Positions 34,054 to 43,276 of a stretch of DNA of 64,000 nucleotides are shown one piece after another. The DNA lies in the NCBI GenBank assembly GCA_903832285.1, contig CAILAY010000182.1:1-64000 (forward strand), in the 5' to 3' direction. Below the pieces are notes generated by a model. That model was not told where the DNA came from and did no database searches. It saw nothing but the letters and a program-made list of their open reading frames with translations. Each line of letters starts with the position of its first letter. Within the stretch, counting starts at the first letter, position 1. This stretch comes from an uncultured beta proteobacterium. GTDB taxonomy: Bacteria; Pseudomonadota; Gammaproteobacteria; Burkholderiales; Burkholderiaceae_C. The position numbers were made by a program, and so were the translations under genes.

Positions 34054-34677
34054 ATGAACACCCAAGCCGTTGAATGGTTTATCCTGACTCCAGCGGGGGT
34101 GCTGCATGCCTTCGCCCGCAAGCACGCCGATGCAACCGAACTGGCGCTGCAAGCCCTGTTGACGCAAGACCGTACGCTGGATGCAGGGGGCTGGGCGGCG
34201 GCAGCAGCCGGCGCACCAGACATCACCGCGCTGGCACTGGAACAAGGCTGGGTGCAGCGCCTGCAGCGCCCTTTGCAGGGTCCTGACGCCAAACTGGACG
34301 ACTTCCTGCAGCAGGTGATCGCCTCGCTCTCGGGTGAACGTCGCGCAGTGCTGGCATCGGAGAGCGGCTTTTGCCTCGCGCATACCGGCATGGATCAGGA
34401 CGGAGCAGATGCGCTCAGCGCCGCTGTGGCCGACTATTCCGATTTTGCCGCACGCCAGGCGCGCCGCGGCTGGGAAGGGGCGACGCGTTATGTATCGTTT
34501 CACTCCGACCCTGAATTCCTGTTGCCCAGCTTCAGTTTCATTCCCTTCTGGGTGGACGAAGCCGGCTACTGGCTGGCGCTGGCCGGTGAACCGCTGCTGA
34601 ACAACCCGGCGCTGGTGGAACTGCTATGGGGCATCAAACAGGCCGGCACCCGATTCAATCTGCCCGGTGTGGCATGA
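34054..34677 (+). CDS. Unknown protein, possible second Roadblock-like fold
   Basis: This 207-residue soluble protein has no family I can name. Residues 95-200 run helix (LDDFLQQVIASL), strands (RRAVLASESGFCLAHTG), helix (GADALSAAVADYSDFAARQARR), strands (TRYVSFHSDPEF, FIPFWVDEAGYWLALAG) and a closing helix, the order of secondary structure in Roadblock/LC7 domains. The N-terminal 90 residues are unassigned. It lies 29 bases after the receiver-like gene and is the last gene of the cluster, ending at a GC-rich hairpin. Confidence 0.6.
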   Translation: MNTQAVEWFILTPAGVLHAFARKHADATELALQALLTQDRTLDAGGWAAAAAGAPDITALALEQGWVQRLQRPLQGPDAKLDDFLQQVIASLSGERRAVLASESGFCLAHTGMDQDGADALSAAVADYSDFAARQARRGWEGATRYVSFHSDPEFLLPSFSFIPFWVDEAGYWLALAGEPLLNNPALVELLWGIKQAGTRFNLPGVA

Positions 34678-34707
34678 CGGCCGGCGGTGCCGCGCCGCGC
34701 CCGGCCG
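34678..34707. terminator. GC-rich hairpin between convergent genes
   Basis: Perfect 7-base arms cggccgg and ccggccg are separated by 16 GC-rich bases, filling the 31-bp gap between two convergent stop codons. There is no T-tract, so bidirectional intrinsic termination is only possible. Confidence 0.45.
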
Positions 34708-34708
34708 C

Positions 34709-35413
34709 TCAGCCGTAATACCGGCTGCGCATGCGCTGGCAATAGGCTTGGAGTTGCGGGTATTGACTGGCGTGCCGCTTCAGTGGCGACTCCACCGCGG
34801 GACAGAGCAGATTGGCCAGGAATGCGAAGGCCGTGGCATCCAGAGAGCACGGCATCGCGCCCATGAAAAAGGGCTTGTCGGCAAGGAAATCAGCCAGTGC
34901 AGTGATGTCGCGACGGCCTATGGAATATATTTCTTCGCGGCTGTGGCGGCCCATGCCGTGGCCGTACAGTTCCTTCACCAGTCCGCGCCGTGCAAACGTG
35001 GGCACGATCCATTTCAGCGGTGGCGGCAGCTTGCCGAAAAACGCCTCCCTGGTTTTCGCCCAGCCCTCGGGCTCGACCCAGCGTGAGTAGACCACGGCCC
35101 AATAGAGGTTCTCTTCCATGAGGCGCTGAAACGCGAGCGCCGTGGCCTTGCGCTGACCATCCATCCAGGCATCCAGCGGATCGCCATAGCGAGCCTTCAA
35201 ATGCTCGATGATGAAGGTCGAATCGGCCAAAGTCTTGCCCTCATCGACGATATAGGGCAGTTTGCCCATGGGTGCCCTTTGCAGATCGCGCAGCGTGGCG
35301 GTCGGCATCTCGAACGGCAGTTCGGCCATGCGCAAATATGTTTCCATCTTCATGCAGAACGGGCTGGCGTTGGGCAGACCGAACGCGGGATCGAATTGAT
35401 AGAGTTGAATCAT
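34709..35413 (-). CDS. Glutathione S-transferase family protein
   Basis: This 234-residue protein has an N-terminal thioredoxin-fold GST domain (MIQLYQFDPAFGLPNASPFCMKMETYL) with the cis-Pro motif GKLPYIVDEG and ADSTFIIEHL, then an all-helical C-terminal domain (LCPAVESPLKRHASQYPQLQAYCQR). The arrangement resembles the metaxin/Faxc-like GST group. A glutathione-dependent detoxification role is likely but the substrate is unknown. The start at 35413 has a clear aaggag Shine-Dalgarno sequence. Confidence 0.87.
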   Translation of the reverse strand: MIQLYQFDPAFGLPNASPFCMKMETYLRMAELPFEMPTATLRDLQRAPMGKLPYIVDEGKTLADSTFIIEHLKARYGDPLDAWMDGQRKATALAFQRLMEENLYWAVVYSRWVEPEGWAKTREAFFGKLPPPLKWIVPTFARRGLVKELYGHGMGRHSREEIYSIGRRDITALADFLADKPFFMGAMPCSLDATAFAFLANLLCPAVESPLKRHASQYPQLQAYCQRMRSRYYG

Positions 35414-35487
35414 CGATCGCTCCTTGTTGTCAGATGGCTGCGCGATGGGCTGCCGCTTTAGCCAGCGCGCTGCTTGCACATCCACCG

Positions 35488-37290
35488 TCAGGCGGACGTG
35501 GTGCGCAAGCGGATATGCAACTCGCGCAATTGCTTCTCGTCCACAGGCGAAGGTGCCTGGGTGAGCAGGCATTGCGCACGCTGCGTCTTCGGAAAAGCGA
35601 TCACGTCGCGGATGGATTCGGCGCCGGTCATGAGCGTGACGATCCGGTCCAGACCGAAGGCCAGGCCGCCGTGCGGGGGCGCACCGTATTGCAGCGCGTC
35701 CAGCAGGAAGCCGAACTTGAGCTGCGCCTCTTCGGGTGTGATCTTGAGCGCGTCAAACACTTTCTGCTGCACGTCGGCGCGGTGGATACGGACCGAGCCG
35801 CCGCCCATTTCCCAACCGTTGAGCACCATGTCGTAGCCCTTGGAAATGCACTTCTCGGGCGCGCTGACCATCCAATCTTCGTGTCCGTCCTTGGGCGCCG
35901 TGAACGGGTGGTGCGTGGCGGTGAAGCGCTGCGCCTCATCGTCGTACTCGAACATCGGGAAGTCCACCACCCACAGTGCTCGCCAGCCCTTTTCGAACAG
36001 GCCGCTCTTCTTGCCGAACTCGCTCAGCCCAATCTTCAGTCGCAACGCGCCGATGGCATCGTTCACGATCTTGGCCTTGTCCGCGCCAAAGAAAATCAGG
36101 TCCCCGTCCTGGGCCCCGGTGCGTTCCAGCACCGCGCTCAACGCGGCGTCGTGGATGTTCTTCACGATCGGGCTTTGCAAGCCTTCGCGACCCTTCGACT
36201 TGTCGTTGACCTTGATGTAGGCCAGACCCTTGGCACCGTAGATCTTGACGAATTCGGCGTAAGCGTCGATCTCGCCGCGCGACAGGCCGCCCGCTTCGCG
36301 CGCACCGCCGGGAACACGCAGCGCCACCACGCGACCACCCTTCATAGTCGCAGCCCCGGAGAACACCTTGAAGTCCACGTCGGTCATGACGTCGGTGACT
36401 TCGGTGAATTCAAGCTTGACGCGCAGATCCGGCTTGTCCGAACCATAGCGGTGCATGGCGTCCTGATAGGTCATCACCGGGAACTCGCCCAGATCCACCT
36501 TGATGGTGTTGAGGAATACCGTCTTGATCATGCCCTGGAAGATTTCGCGAATCTCTTCTTCGCTCAGGAACGAGGTCTCGATATCGATCTGCGTGAACTC
36601 GGGCTGACGGTCGGCGCGCAGATCCTCGTCGCGAAAGCATTTGGTGATCTGGTAGTAGCGGTCAAACCCCGCCACCATCAACAGCTGCTTGAACAACTGC
36701 GGACTTTGCGGCAGCGCAAAGAAGTGGCCCTCGTGCACGCGGCTGGGCACCAGATAGTCGCGCGCGCCTTCCGGCGTGGACTTGGTAAGCATGGGCGTTT
36801 CGATGTCGACAAAACCATTGGCATCGAGGAACTTGCGCACTTCCATCGACACCTTGTAGCGCAGCATCAGGTTGTTCTGCATGTAGGGGCGGCGCAGATC
36901 GAGCACGCGGTGCGTGAGGCGTGTGGTCTCGGACAGGTTCTCCTCGTCGAGTTGGAACGGCGGCGTAACCGAGGGGTTGAGCACGATCAACTCATGACAC
37001 AGCACTTCAATCTTGCCGCTCTTCAGGTTCTCGTTGACCGTGCCTTCGGGGCGCGCGCGCACCAGGCCCTTGATCTGCACGCAAAACTCGTTGCGTACGC
37101 CTTCGGCGGTCTTGAACATGTCGGCGCGGTCCGGGTCGCACACCACCTGCACATAGCCTTCGCGATCGCGCAGGTCGATAAAGATGACACCGCCGTGGTC
37201 GCGACGGCGATTCACCCAGCCGCACAGGCTGACCGTTTGGCCCAACAGGGCATCGGTCACAAGACCGCAGTAGTGGGAACGCATGGCCAT
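35488..37290 (-). CDS. aspS: Aspartyl-tRNA synthetase
   Basis: This class II synthetase has 600 residues: an N-terminal OB-fold anticodon-binding domain (residues 1-110, [24 protein letters not shown]), the catalytic core with [18 protein letters not shown] (motif 2) and [13 protein letters not shown] (motif 3), and the bacterial GAD insertion domain. Many betaproteobacteria have a non-discriminating enzyme that also charges tRNA-Asn; sequence alone does not settle that here. I chose the ATG at 37290; an in-frame Met six bases downstream is an alternative. The DUF502 and FmdB genes lie upstream on the same strand, probably in one operon. Confidence 0.96.
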   Translation of the reverse strand: MAMRSHYCGLVTDALLGQTVSLCGWVNRRRDHGGVIFIDLRDREGYVQVVCDPDRADMFKTAEGVRNEFCVQIKGLVRARPEGTVNENLKSGKIEVLCHELIVLNPSVTPPFQLDEENLSETTRLTHRVLDLRRPYMQNNLMLRYKVSMEVRKFLDANGFVDIETPMLTKSTPEGARDYLVPSRVHEGHFFALPQSPQLFKQLLMVAGFDRYYQITKCFRDEDLRADRQPEFTQIDIETSFLSEEEIREIFQGMIKTVFLNTIKVDLGEFPVMTYQDAMHRYGSDKPDLRVKLEFTEVTDVMTDVDFKVFSGAATMKGGRVVALRVPGGAREAGGLSRGEIDAYAEFVKIYGAKGLAYIKVNDKSKGREGLQSPIVKNIHDAALSAVLERTGAQDGDLIFFGADKAKIVNDAIGALRLKIGLSEFGKKSGLFEKGWRALWVVDFPMFEYDDEAQRFTATHHPFTAPKDGHEDWMVSAPEKCISKGYDMVLNGWEMGGGSVRIHRADVQQKVFDALKITPEEAQLKFGFLLDALQYGAPPHGGLAFGLDRIVTLMTGAESIRDVIAFPKTQRAQCLLTQAPSPVDEKQLRELHIRLRTTSA

Positions 37291-37337
37291 ATTCTTTTCT
37301 TTCAGGGAGTGGCGGCAGTCGCCGCACAAAAACAAAA

Positions 37338-37979
37338 TCAGTGGTCGGCGGGATCCGGTGCGCCCGCGGGCACAGCCGTGCCCATGGAGATGACATAGGT
37401 CAGCGCCTCGTCCACACTCATATCCAGTTCAATCACATCGGAGCGCGCCAACATCAGGAAGAAGCCGCTGGTCGGATTGGGTGTCGTGGGCACGTACACG
37501 CTGATGAAATCGCCCGCCAGATGGCCGGCCACTTCGCCGGCCGGCGCACCGGTCAGGAACGCTATGGTCCAGCAGCCGCTGCGCGGGTACTGGACCAGAA
37601 GCGCTTTGCGAAAAGCGTTGCCGTTGCTGGAAAACAGCGTGTCCGAAACCTTCTTGACGCTGGTATAGACGGTCTTGAATATGGGAATGTGGGTGAACAC
37701 CCTGTTCCATTGCACAAACCACCAGCGTCCGGCCACGTTGGACACCAGGGCGCCCGTCACGAGCAAGGTCGACAACACCAGGATCACACCCAACCCGTGC
37801 ACGGCGCGCAAGCGCTCAAGCATCGGCATCACACTGTCGGGCAGCACCGCGCCCAAGCCCGACAGGAGTCCGCCAAACACGCCATCCAGAAGGCCAACCA
37901 ACCACGCCATGACCCACACCGTGATGGCTAACGGCAGCCATACCAGCAGGCCGGTGATCAGGTATTTCTTGTAGGGCAC
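37338..37979 (-). CDS. DUF502 family membrane protein
   Basis: This 213-residue inner-membrane protein has two N-terminal helices (about 5-30 and 55-80) and a cytoplasmic beta-rich domain. DUF502 landmarks are [18 protein letters not shown], the loop [18 protein letters not shown] and [20 protein letters not shown]. The function is unknown; homologues commonly sit upstream of aspS in this group. I prefer the GTG at 37979 because a gggag Shine-Dalgarno sequence lies 5 bases upstream; a GTG six bases earlier is possible. Confidence 0.87.
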   Translation of the reverse strand: MPYKKYLITGLLVWLPLAITVWVMAWLVGLLDGVFGGLLSGLGAVLPDSVMPMLERLRAVHGLGVILVLSTLLVTGALVSNVAGRWWFVQWNRVFTHIPIFKTVYTSVKKVSDTLFSSNGNAFRKALLVQYPRSGCWTIAFLTGAPAGEVAGHLAGDFISVYVPTTPNPTSGFFLMLARSDVIELDMSVDEALTYVISMGTAVPAGAPDPADH

Positions 37980-38008
37980 ACTCACTCCCGGGTTCTGGCG
38001 TTCACGAC

Positions 38009-38365
38009 TCAATGGCAGGAACAGGACGCGCCACAGCCGCCCGATGCCGCCGGCGTTGGCGTTGCAGCGGGTGCCGCCGCCGGTGCCGCTGCGGCATCGG
38101 TCTTGGCGGTTGTGCCGGTCGCCGCCTCCGCGGGCTTGCCGTTCGTGCCAGCGTCAGACGGCGCTGCTGCGGCGGCGGCGGCGCCGCCCTTGAAATCGGT
38201 GGCGTACCAGCCCGTGCCCTTGAGTTGAAATCCGGCGGCAGTGAGTTGCTTCCTGAAAGTCTGCGCACCGCAGGACGGACACTGCGTCAACAAGGGGTCG
38301 GACATCTTTTGCAAAACGTCCTTGGCCAAACCACAGGACTCGCATTTATAGGCGTAGATAGGCAT
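38009..38365 (-). CDS. FmdB family zinc ribbon protein
   Basis: This 118-residue protein has the FmdB regulatory domain at the N-terminus (MPIYAYKCESCG, then CPSCGAQTFRKQLTAAGF) with two CxxC pairs that should hold a zinc. The middle is an alanine-rich low-complexity linker, and the C-terminus ends in an unusual cysteine cluster (GGCGASCSCH). Function is unclear; homologues cluster with DUF502 and aspS in Burkholderiales. The ATG at 38365 is fixed by the conserved MPIYAY start. Confidence 0.9.
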   Translation of the reverse strand: MPIYAYKCESCGLAKDVLQKMSDPLLTQCPSCGAQTFRKQLTAAGFQLKGTGWYATDFKGGAAAAAAAPSDAGTNGKPAEAATGTTAKTDAAAAPAAAPAATPTPAASGGCGASCSCH

Positions 38366-38455
38366 AAGTTCGCTCGAAGCTGCAAAGCCTTTGATTATAG
38401 AGAGAGGCAACAACGCAGCCGCCGTTGCCACGGACGGCTTGCGCACGGGTGGCGC

Positions 38456-39544
38456 TCAACCGGCGTCGATACCGGCAACGGATTGCAGCATGGCCTCTCG
38501 GGTCTGGCTGATGACCTGCTCTTTCCAGGTGTCGGAATCGACAAAGAAAGCGTCCAGCATTTGCCGCTTAATGCGCAGCGCCTTGGCGACCGATACCCTG
38601 GGATTCCTCTGCAACCATTGCTCGGCCCGCATGGCCTGAAGCACGTCCTTGAGGGGTTGGGTCCCGAATTCGATGCTGATCGCATTGAATTTTGCCTGCT
38701 CGCACTCCCGTTGCAGGGCGTCGAGCATGCCGCCGCTGACCGTGGCCGACACCGACGAGTCCTGAAAAAACGATGTGACTTCACCGCCCCACATCTTTTG
38801 GGCATCTGCCAGGCCTTCGGTGTCGTTGCGCGCGCTCAGGATGCGTTCGCCCTTGCCGGCGGGACCCAGGCCCGTGTGCACGTCAATCCACGCGATGTGC
38901 CGGGCGCGGGTCGCGTACTTCCGCACGGCGGTGCGCAACGTCTGGTTGCTCCAGGTGGGTTCAGTTCCGCCGAAAAAAAGTCCGTCGGAAAACTCGTATT
39001 GACCGGCAGAAACCGCCGCCTGCACCGCGCGCTTGCCCTGACGCAACATCTGCCAGCCGACTTTCGCCTTGTTGGCAAGTGTGGGCGGCCACTGCTTCGG
39101 AAGCAGCAGCGCATGCAAGCTCCGATAACCCGCGTTGACGGGAAGTGGTTTGGAGAAGTCGCAAAAATTCCGGTTCAGATCAACGTTCTCGTAAGTGACG
39201 CGCCGAATATGCGAGAAGCCGTAGGGGTTGATCGCATGGAGATACAAAACTGCCACGCCGCGCTCCCTTGCCTGGTCGCGAAACGCTTCGTCGTGCAGGG
39301 CGAACACTTGCACTCCGCTGCCGCAAAAGCCCTCCACTCCATGCACACCACTGCTGACGATCAGCAGCCGATCGGCGTCCGTGGGGCCGTCCAGCACCAC
39401 ATCCATGGACAGTGTTTCCTTGTCACGTCCGGGCATGCGTTGTTTGTACGACTCCACCTCCAGACCGTGCGCCTGTGCGGCGTCGAAAAACCGCTTGCGG
39501 GCGCTGGAGTAGCTGTGCGAGAAAGCAGCCCGAGCGTCGATCAT
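38456..39544 (-). CDS. DUF2817 family, M14-like metallopeptidase
   Basis: This 362-residue protein has the DUF2817 pattern related to M14 zinc carboxypeptidases: SSGVHGVEGFCGSGVQ (zinc ligands H and E), NPYGFSHIRRVTYENVDLNRNF, and WIDVHTGLGPAGKGE (third zinc ligand H). No signal peptide is visible, so it is predicted to be cytoplasmic. The start ATG overlaps the stop of the upstream M20 amidohydrolase gene (ATGA), so the two hydrolases are co-translated and may act on related peptide or amide substrates. Confidence 0.87.
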   Translation of the reverse strand: MIDARAAFSHSYSSARKRFFDAAQAHGLEVESYKQRMPGRDKETLSMDVVLDGPTDADRLLIVSSGVHGVEGFCGSGVQVFALHDEAFRDQARERGVAVLYLHAINPYGFSHIRRVTYENVDLNRNFCDFSKPLPVNAGYRSLHALLLPKQWPPTLANKAKVGWQMLRQGKRAVQAAVSAGQYEFSDGLFFGGTEPTWSNQTLRTAVRKYATRARHIAWIDVHTGLGPAGKGERILSARNDTEGLADAQKMWGGEVTSFFQDSSVSATVSGGMLDALQRECEQAKFNAISIEFGTQPLKDVLQAMRAEQWLQRNPRVSVAKALRIKRQMLDAFFVDSDTWKEQVISQTREAMLQSVAGIDAG

Positions 39545-40752
39545 GACCGGCCTTCGGAGCCACCGTCGATCGCCAGCCATTGTTCTGTCAGGCGCACCCA
39601 ATAGGTGGCACCTAACGGAATCAACTCGTCGTTGAAGTCGTAACTGGCGTTGTGCAACATGCACGGTCCGCCGCCGTGCCCGATCTCACGGTGCCTGCCG
39701 TCGCCGTTGGCAATGAAGCAATACGCTCCAGGCTTGGCCTGAAGCATGTAAGCGAAATCTTCGGCGCCCATGGTGGGTTCCTGCACGTCCACTCTGTCGG
39801 CACCCACGATACCGGCCATGACCGCGCGCGCGAACTCCGCTTCGGGCGCTGAATTCACGGTGGGCGGGTAGTTGCGCACAAATTCAAAATCGCACTGCAG
39901 GTCGAAGGCCTGTGCCGTGTGGCGTGCGAGCTGTTCCATGCGCTTCTCAATCAGGTCCAGCACCTCCAACGTGAACGTGCGTACCGTGCCCTGCACCTCG
40001 CAACTGTCGGGGATGACGTTGGTGGCCTCTCCGGCATGGATCATCGTGACCGACACCACACCTGCATCCACCGGCTTCTTATTGCGGCTGATGATGGTCT
40101 GAAACGCCTGCACCATCTGACAGGCTGCGGGCAGCGGATCCACAGCCAGGTGAGGCAGCGCGGCGTGCCCCCCCTTGCCACGCAGTGTGATCTTGAATTC
40201 ATTGCTCGACGCCATCACAGGGCCGGAGCTCACCGCAAAGCGCCCCAATTCCGGGCCCGGCCAGTTGTGCATGCCGAACACGGCGTCCATCGGAAAAAGC
40301 TCGAACAATCCGTCCGCGATCATCTCGCGCGCGCCACCGCCCCCCTCCTCGGCTGGCTGAAAAATCAGGTAGACCGTGCCGTCGAAGTGACGCTGCGTGG
40401 AGAAATGCTGGGCGGCAGCGAGCAGCATCGCGACGTGGCCGTCGTGGCCACAGGCGTGCATTTTTCCGGGATGCTGGCTGGCATGCGCAAAGCTGTTGAA
40501 TTCCTGCATCGGCAGCGCATCCATATCGGCACGCAGGCCGATGGAACGTTTCGAAGTACCGCTGCGCACGATGCCCACAACACCGGTCCTGCCCAGACCG
40601 CGGTGCACGGGAATGCCCCAGTCCGTCAGCCTTTGCGCCACCAGGTCAGCGGTTCGCAGTTCCTCGAAACACAGTTCGGGATGCGCATGGATGTCGCGGC
40701 GCGTGGCGGCAATGCCTGCGGCCTGGGTAACGATGGAATCTATGACTTGCAC
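39541..40752 (-). CDS. M20 family amidohydrolase (hippurate hydrolase-like)
   Basis: This 403-residue M20D metallo-amidohydrolase carries DIHAHPELCFEE, GLRADMDALPMQE, MHACGHDGHVAMLL (metal ligands), FQPAEEGGGGAREM (catalytic Glu) and a small dimerisation domain with GKGGHAALPHLAVDP. Family members hydrolyse N-acyl amino acids such as hippurate or indole-acetyl conjugates. The start is a GTG at 40750-40752, supported by aggag 6 bases upstream. It is co-translated with the DUF2817 gene and divergent from the molybdopterin oxidoreductase. Confidence 0.92.
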   Translation of the reverse strand: MQVIDSIVTQAAGIAATRRDIHAHPELCFEELRTADLVAQRLTDWGIPVHRGLGRTGVVGIVRSGTSKRSIGLRADMDALPMQEFNSFAHASQHPGKMHACGHDGHVAMLLAAAQHFSTQRHFDGTVYLIFQPAEEGGGGAREMIADGLFELFPMDAVFGMHNWPGPELGRFAVSSGPVMASSNEFKITLRGKGGHAALPHLAVDPLPAACQMVQAFQTIISRNKKPVDAGVVSVTMIHAGEATNVIPDSCEVQGTVRTFTLEVLDLIEKRMEQLARHTAQAFDLQCDFEFVRNYPPTVNSAPEAEFARAVMAGIVGADRVDVQEPTMGAEDFAYMLQAKPGAYCFIANGDGRHREIGHGGGPCMLHNASYDFNDELIPLGATYWVRLTEQWLAIDGGSEGRS

Positions 40753-40937
40753 GGCTTTCTCCTAAGCGCGCAGTTTATTGCACAATGCCGATCGCTGCAT
40801 CCAGACCTCGTGAGCACCGATCGGGAATTGTGCGCATTGCGTTAACGTGAGACATGATGGTGAGGCATTATCGTGACCCATCAGCCATTCGAGTATCTTT
40901 GTGACCCTCCCCCGGTGTACCCTGCCCGGAAACTGCC

Positions 40938-43022
40938 ATGACCACTTACCTCCTTGCGGATCGCCCCATTCAGACCCAGCAGACGCTTGGCGCCTGTCCA
41001 CACGATTGTCCGGATACCTGCTCCCTCCTCACGACGGTGCAGGACGGCGTGGCGATCAAGGTACATGGCAATCCGGGCCATCCGCACACCAACGGGGTGC
41101 TGTGCACCAAGGTGTCACGCTATCCCGAGCGCACTTACCATGCAGAGCGCATCCTGCACCCACTCAAACGCACAGGCCCCAAAGGTTCGGGGCAGTTCGA
41201 GCGCGTGAGTTGGGAGAGTGCGCTGGCCGACATCGCCAGCCGCCTGACGACGATTGCAGCGCGCGGGCCGGATGCGGCGCAGGCCATCCTGCCGTACAGC
41301 TACGCGGGCACCATGGGCCTGGTTCAGGGCGATAGCATGGCGGCGCGCTTTTTCCACCAACTCGGCGCGTCGTTTCTGGATCGAACCATCTGCTCTGCGG
41401 CGGGCGGCGAGGGACTGACGCGCACGCTGGGCGGCAAGGTCGGAATGAAGGTGGAATTCTTTGCGCAGTCCAGACTCATCCTGATCTGGGGCAGCAACTC
41501 CATCGGATCGAATCTGCACTTCTGGCGCTACGCCCAGGAAGCCAAACGCCTGGGTGCCAAGCTGATCTGCATCGACCCGCGCAAAACCGAAACGGCAGAC
41601 AAATGCCACGAGCACATTGCCCTGCTGCCCGGCACCGACGCGGCGCTGGCGTTGGCATTGATGCGCGAACTGATAGTGCATGACTGGCTGGACCACGACT
41701 ACATCGCCCGCCACACGCTCGGCTGGGAACTGCTGCGCGAACGTGCCATGGAATGGTCGGTGCAGCGTGCCGCTGAAATCTGCGGCGTAGCGCGGGAGCA
41801 AATCGAGTCGCTCGCGCGCGACTATGGCCGTTGCCTGATCGAGCAGCAGCCCGCCGCCATCCGGCTCAACTACGGCATGCAGCGGGTGCATGGTGGCGGC
41901 AATGCGACACGTGCCATCGCCTGCCTGCCAGCGCTCATCGGTGCCTGGCGCCAGCCATCGGGCGGCCTGCTGTTTAGTAGCTCGGGCAGCTTTCCAATGG
42001 ATCGGGCGGCATTGCAGCGGCCCGACCTGCTGGCGGGGCGCACGCCACGCACACTCAACATGGTGAGCATCGGCGACGATTTGCTGCGCGACTCTTCAAC
42101 CGGCTTCGGACCGAAGATCGAAGCACTCATCGTGTACAACAGCAACCCGGTGGCCGTTGCGCCGGATTCTGGAAAAGTGGTGCAGGGCTTTGCACGCGAG
42201 GACCTGTTCACGGTGGTGCTGGAGCATTTCCAGACCGACAGCGCCGACTATGCCGACTACATCCTGCCGGCCACGACGCAGCTCGAACACGCCGACATCC
42301 ATCTGAGCTATGGCCACACCGACGTGTTGTTGAATCGCGCTGCGATTGAGCCCCTGGGCGAGGCCAAGGCGAACACGCAGATCTTTCGCGAACTGGCGGC
42401 ATGCATGGGTTTCGATGATGTCTGTTTTGCCGACGATGATGAAACGCTTTGCCGCGCGGCATTTCCTTCAGCGGATTACGCGCAACTGCTGAACCAGGGT
42501 TTCACCACACTACCCATGGCGGATGCACCCTTCGCCAAGGGCAACTTTCCTACGCCTTCGGGAAAGTGCGAGTTCTACAGCGCGTCGCTCGCGGCACAGG
42601 GGCTGGATGGTCTGCCGGATCACGTGCCCAACTACGAGTCGCCGGGAGCGGCCGCGCCCTATCCGCTGGCCATGATCTCGCCGCCGGCGCGCAATTTTCT
42701 GAACTCCACGTTTGTCAATGTCACCAGCCTGCGCGACATCGAAGGCGAGCCACTGCTGGAAATTTCCGAGGCCGATGCTGCGGCGCGCGGCATTTGGAGC
42801 GGCGCCGTGGTGCGCGTCTTCAACGACCGCGGCAGCTATCTGTGCAAGGCCAAATTGTCGGCGCGCGCACGGCCCGGTGTCGTGAACGGTCTGGGTGTGT
42901 GGTGGCGCAAGATGGGCCTGAACGGCACGAACGTGAATCAGCTCACCAGCCAGAAACTCACCGACCTTGGTCGGGGACCGACCTTTTACGATTGCCTGGT
43001 AGAGGTGGAACTGTCCACTTGA
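40938..43022 (+). CDS. Molybdopterin-dependent oxidoreductase (DMSO reductase family)
   Basis: This 694-residue single-subunit enzyme binds a [4Fe-4S] cluster and bis-MGD. The N-terminal cluster motif CPHDCPDTC (C20, C24, C28) pairs with C56 (NGVLCTK). The likely Mo ligand is C152 in DRTICSAAG. Further MGD contacts are WGSNSIGSNLHFW, CIDPRKTETADKC and VYNSNPVAVAPD. There is no Tat signal, so it should be cytoplasmic. No partner subunits or dedicated electron carriers are adjacent. Relatives are annotated as anaerobic selenocysteine-containing dehydrogenases, but here cysteine is used and the substrate is unknown. fdhD, needed for some family members, is in the same window. Confidence 0.9.
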   Translation: MTTYLLADRPIQTQQTLGACPHDCPDTCSLLTTVQDGVAIKVHGNPGHPHTNGVLCTKVSRYPERTYHAERILHPLKRTGPKGSGQFERVSWESALADIASRLTTIAARGPDAAQAILPYSYAGTMGLVQGDSMAARFFHQLGASFLDRTICSAAGGEGLTRTLGGKVGMKVEFFAQSRLILIWGSNSIGSNLHFWRYAQEAKRLGAKLICIDPRKTETADKCHEHIALLPGTDAALALALMRELIVHDWLDHDYIARHTLGWELLRERAMEWSVQRAAEICGVAREQIESLARDYGRCLIEQQPAAIRLNYGMQRVHGGGNATRAIACLPALIGAWRQPSGGLLFSSSGSFPMDRAALQRPDLLAGRTPRTLNMVSIGDDLLRDSSTGFGPKIEALIVYNSNPVAVAPDSGKVVQGFAREDLFTVVLEHFQTDSADYADYILPATTQLEHADIHLSYGHTDVLLNRAAIEPLGEAKANTQIFRELAACMGFDDVCFADDDETLCRAAFPSADYAQLLNQGFTTLPMADAPFAKGNFPTPSGKCEFYSASLAAQGLDGLPDHVPNYESPGAAAPYPLAMISPPARNFLNSTFVNVTSLRDIEGEPLLEISEADAAARGIWSGAVVRVFNDRGSYLCKAKLSARARPGVVNGLGVWWRKMGLNGTNVNQLTSQKLTDLGRGPTFYDCLVEVELST

Positions 43023-43025
43023 AGT

Positions 43026-43104
43026 GTTGAGGACCGAGCAGGCTATTGGGGTAATACGCCAATCAGTTGAGGGCAGAGCAAGGTTGTTGGGGTCAGATAC
43101 CAAT
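43026..43104 (+). repeat. Two imperfect direct repeats of 38-39 bp
   Basis: Unit 1 (43026-43063) and unit 2 (43066-43104) both run from gttgagg through ttggggt to ccaat. They are about three quarters identical by eye. The core gttgagg-a/g-cagagca of unit 2 recurs at 43216-43230, inside the dispersed repeat. Confidence 0.55.
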
Positions 43105-43180
43105 TTCGCTGTGGCGCATGGCGCCGCATCCCCAGGTGAGCGGAAAGCTCGGCGAATTTGGACTCTGACCCCAAAAACCT
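43081..43180. repeat. REP-like imperfect palindrome with ggggtcaga core
   Basis: Arms 43081-43110 and 43151-43180 pair at about 25 of 30 positions, separated by 40 bases. The core tggggtcaga followed by ccaa-t/a-ttcgc is the kind of palindrome linked to REP-associated tyrosine transposases in proteobacteria. No transposase gene is present nearby. Confidence 0.6.
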
Positions 43181-43276
43181 CTGTCCCGCAAAGAACAACC
43201 GACATCCGACAATCAGTTGAGGACAGAGCAAAACTCGCTGCGCGTAGTTCTTGGTCTGTCCCGCAAAGTCTCAGGT
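43181..43276 (-). repeat. Dispersed repeat, copy B
   Basis: This is the reverse-strand partner of 10529-10610. It spans the stop codon of the DUF1840 gene (43271-43273), exactly as copy A spans the patatin stop. It has about 15 more bases than copy A before the closing tttgcgggacag. Confidence 0.7.

Noticed and set aside
35272-37398. A 708-codon open frame opposite aspS
   Set aside because: It is a shadow of aspS in GC-rich DNA; its translation is His/Arg/Ala-rich with no family resemblance.
38012-39604. A 530-codon open frame opposite the FmdB and DUF2817 genes
   Set aside because: It is a shadow frame spanning two genes and the intergenic gap, with low-complexity Arg-rich translation.
43023-43270. 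A small protein-coding gene or CRISPR remnant in the repeat island
   Set aside because: The short open frames have no ribosome-binding site or family, and the repeats are too few, irregular and palindromic for a CRISPR array.
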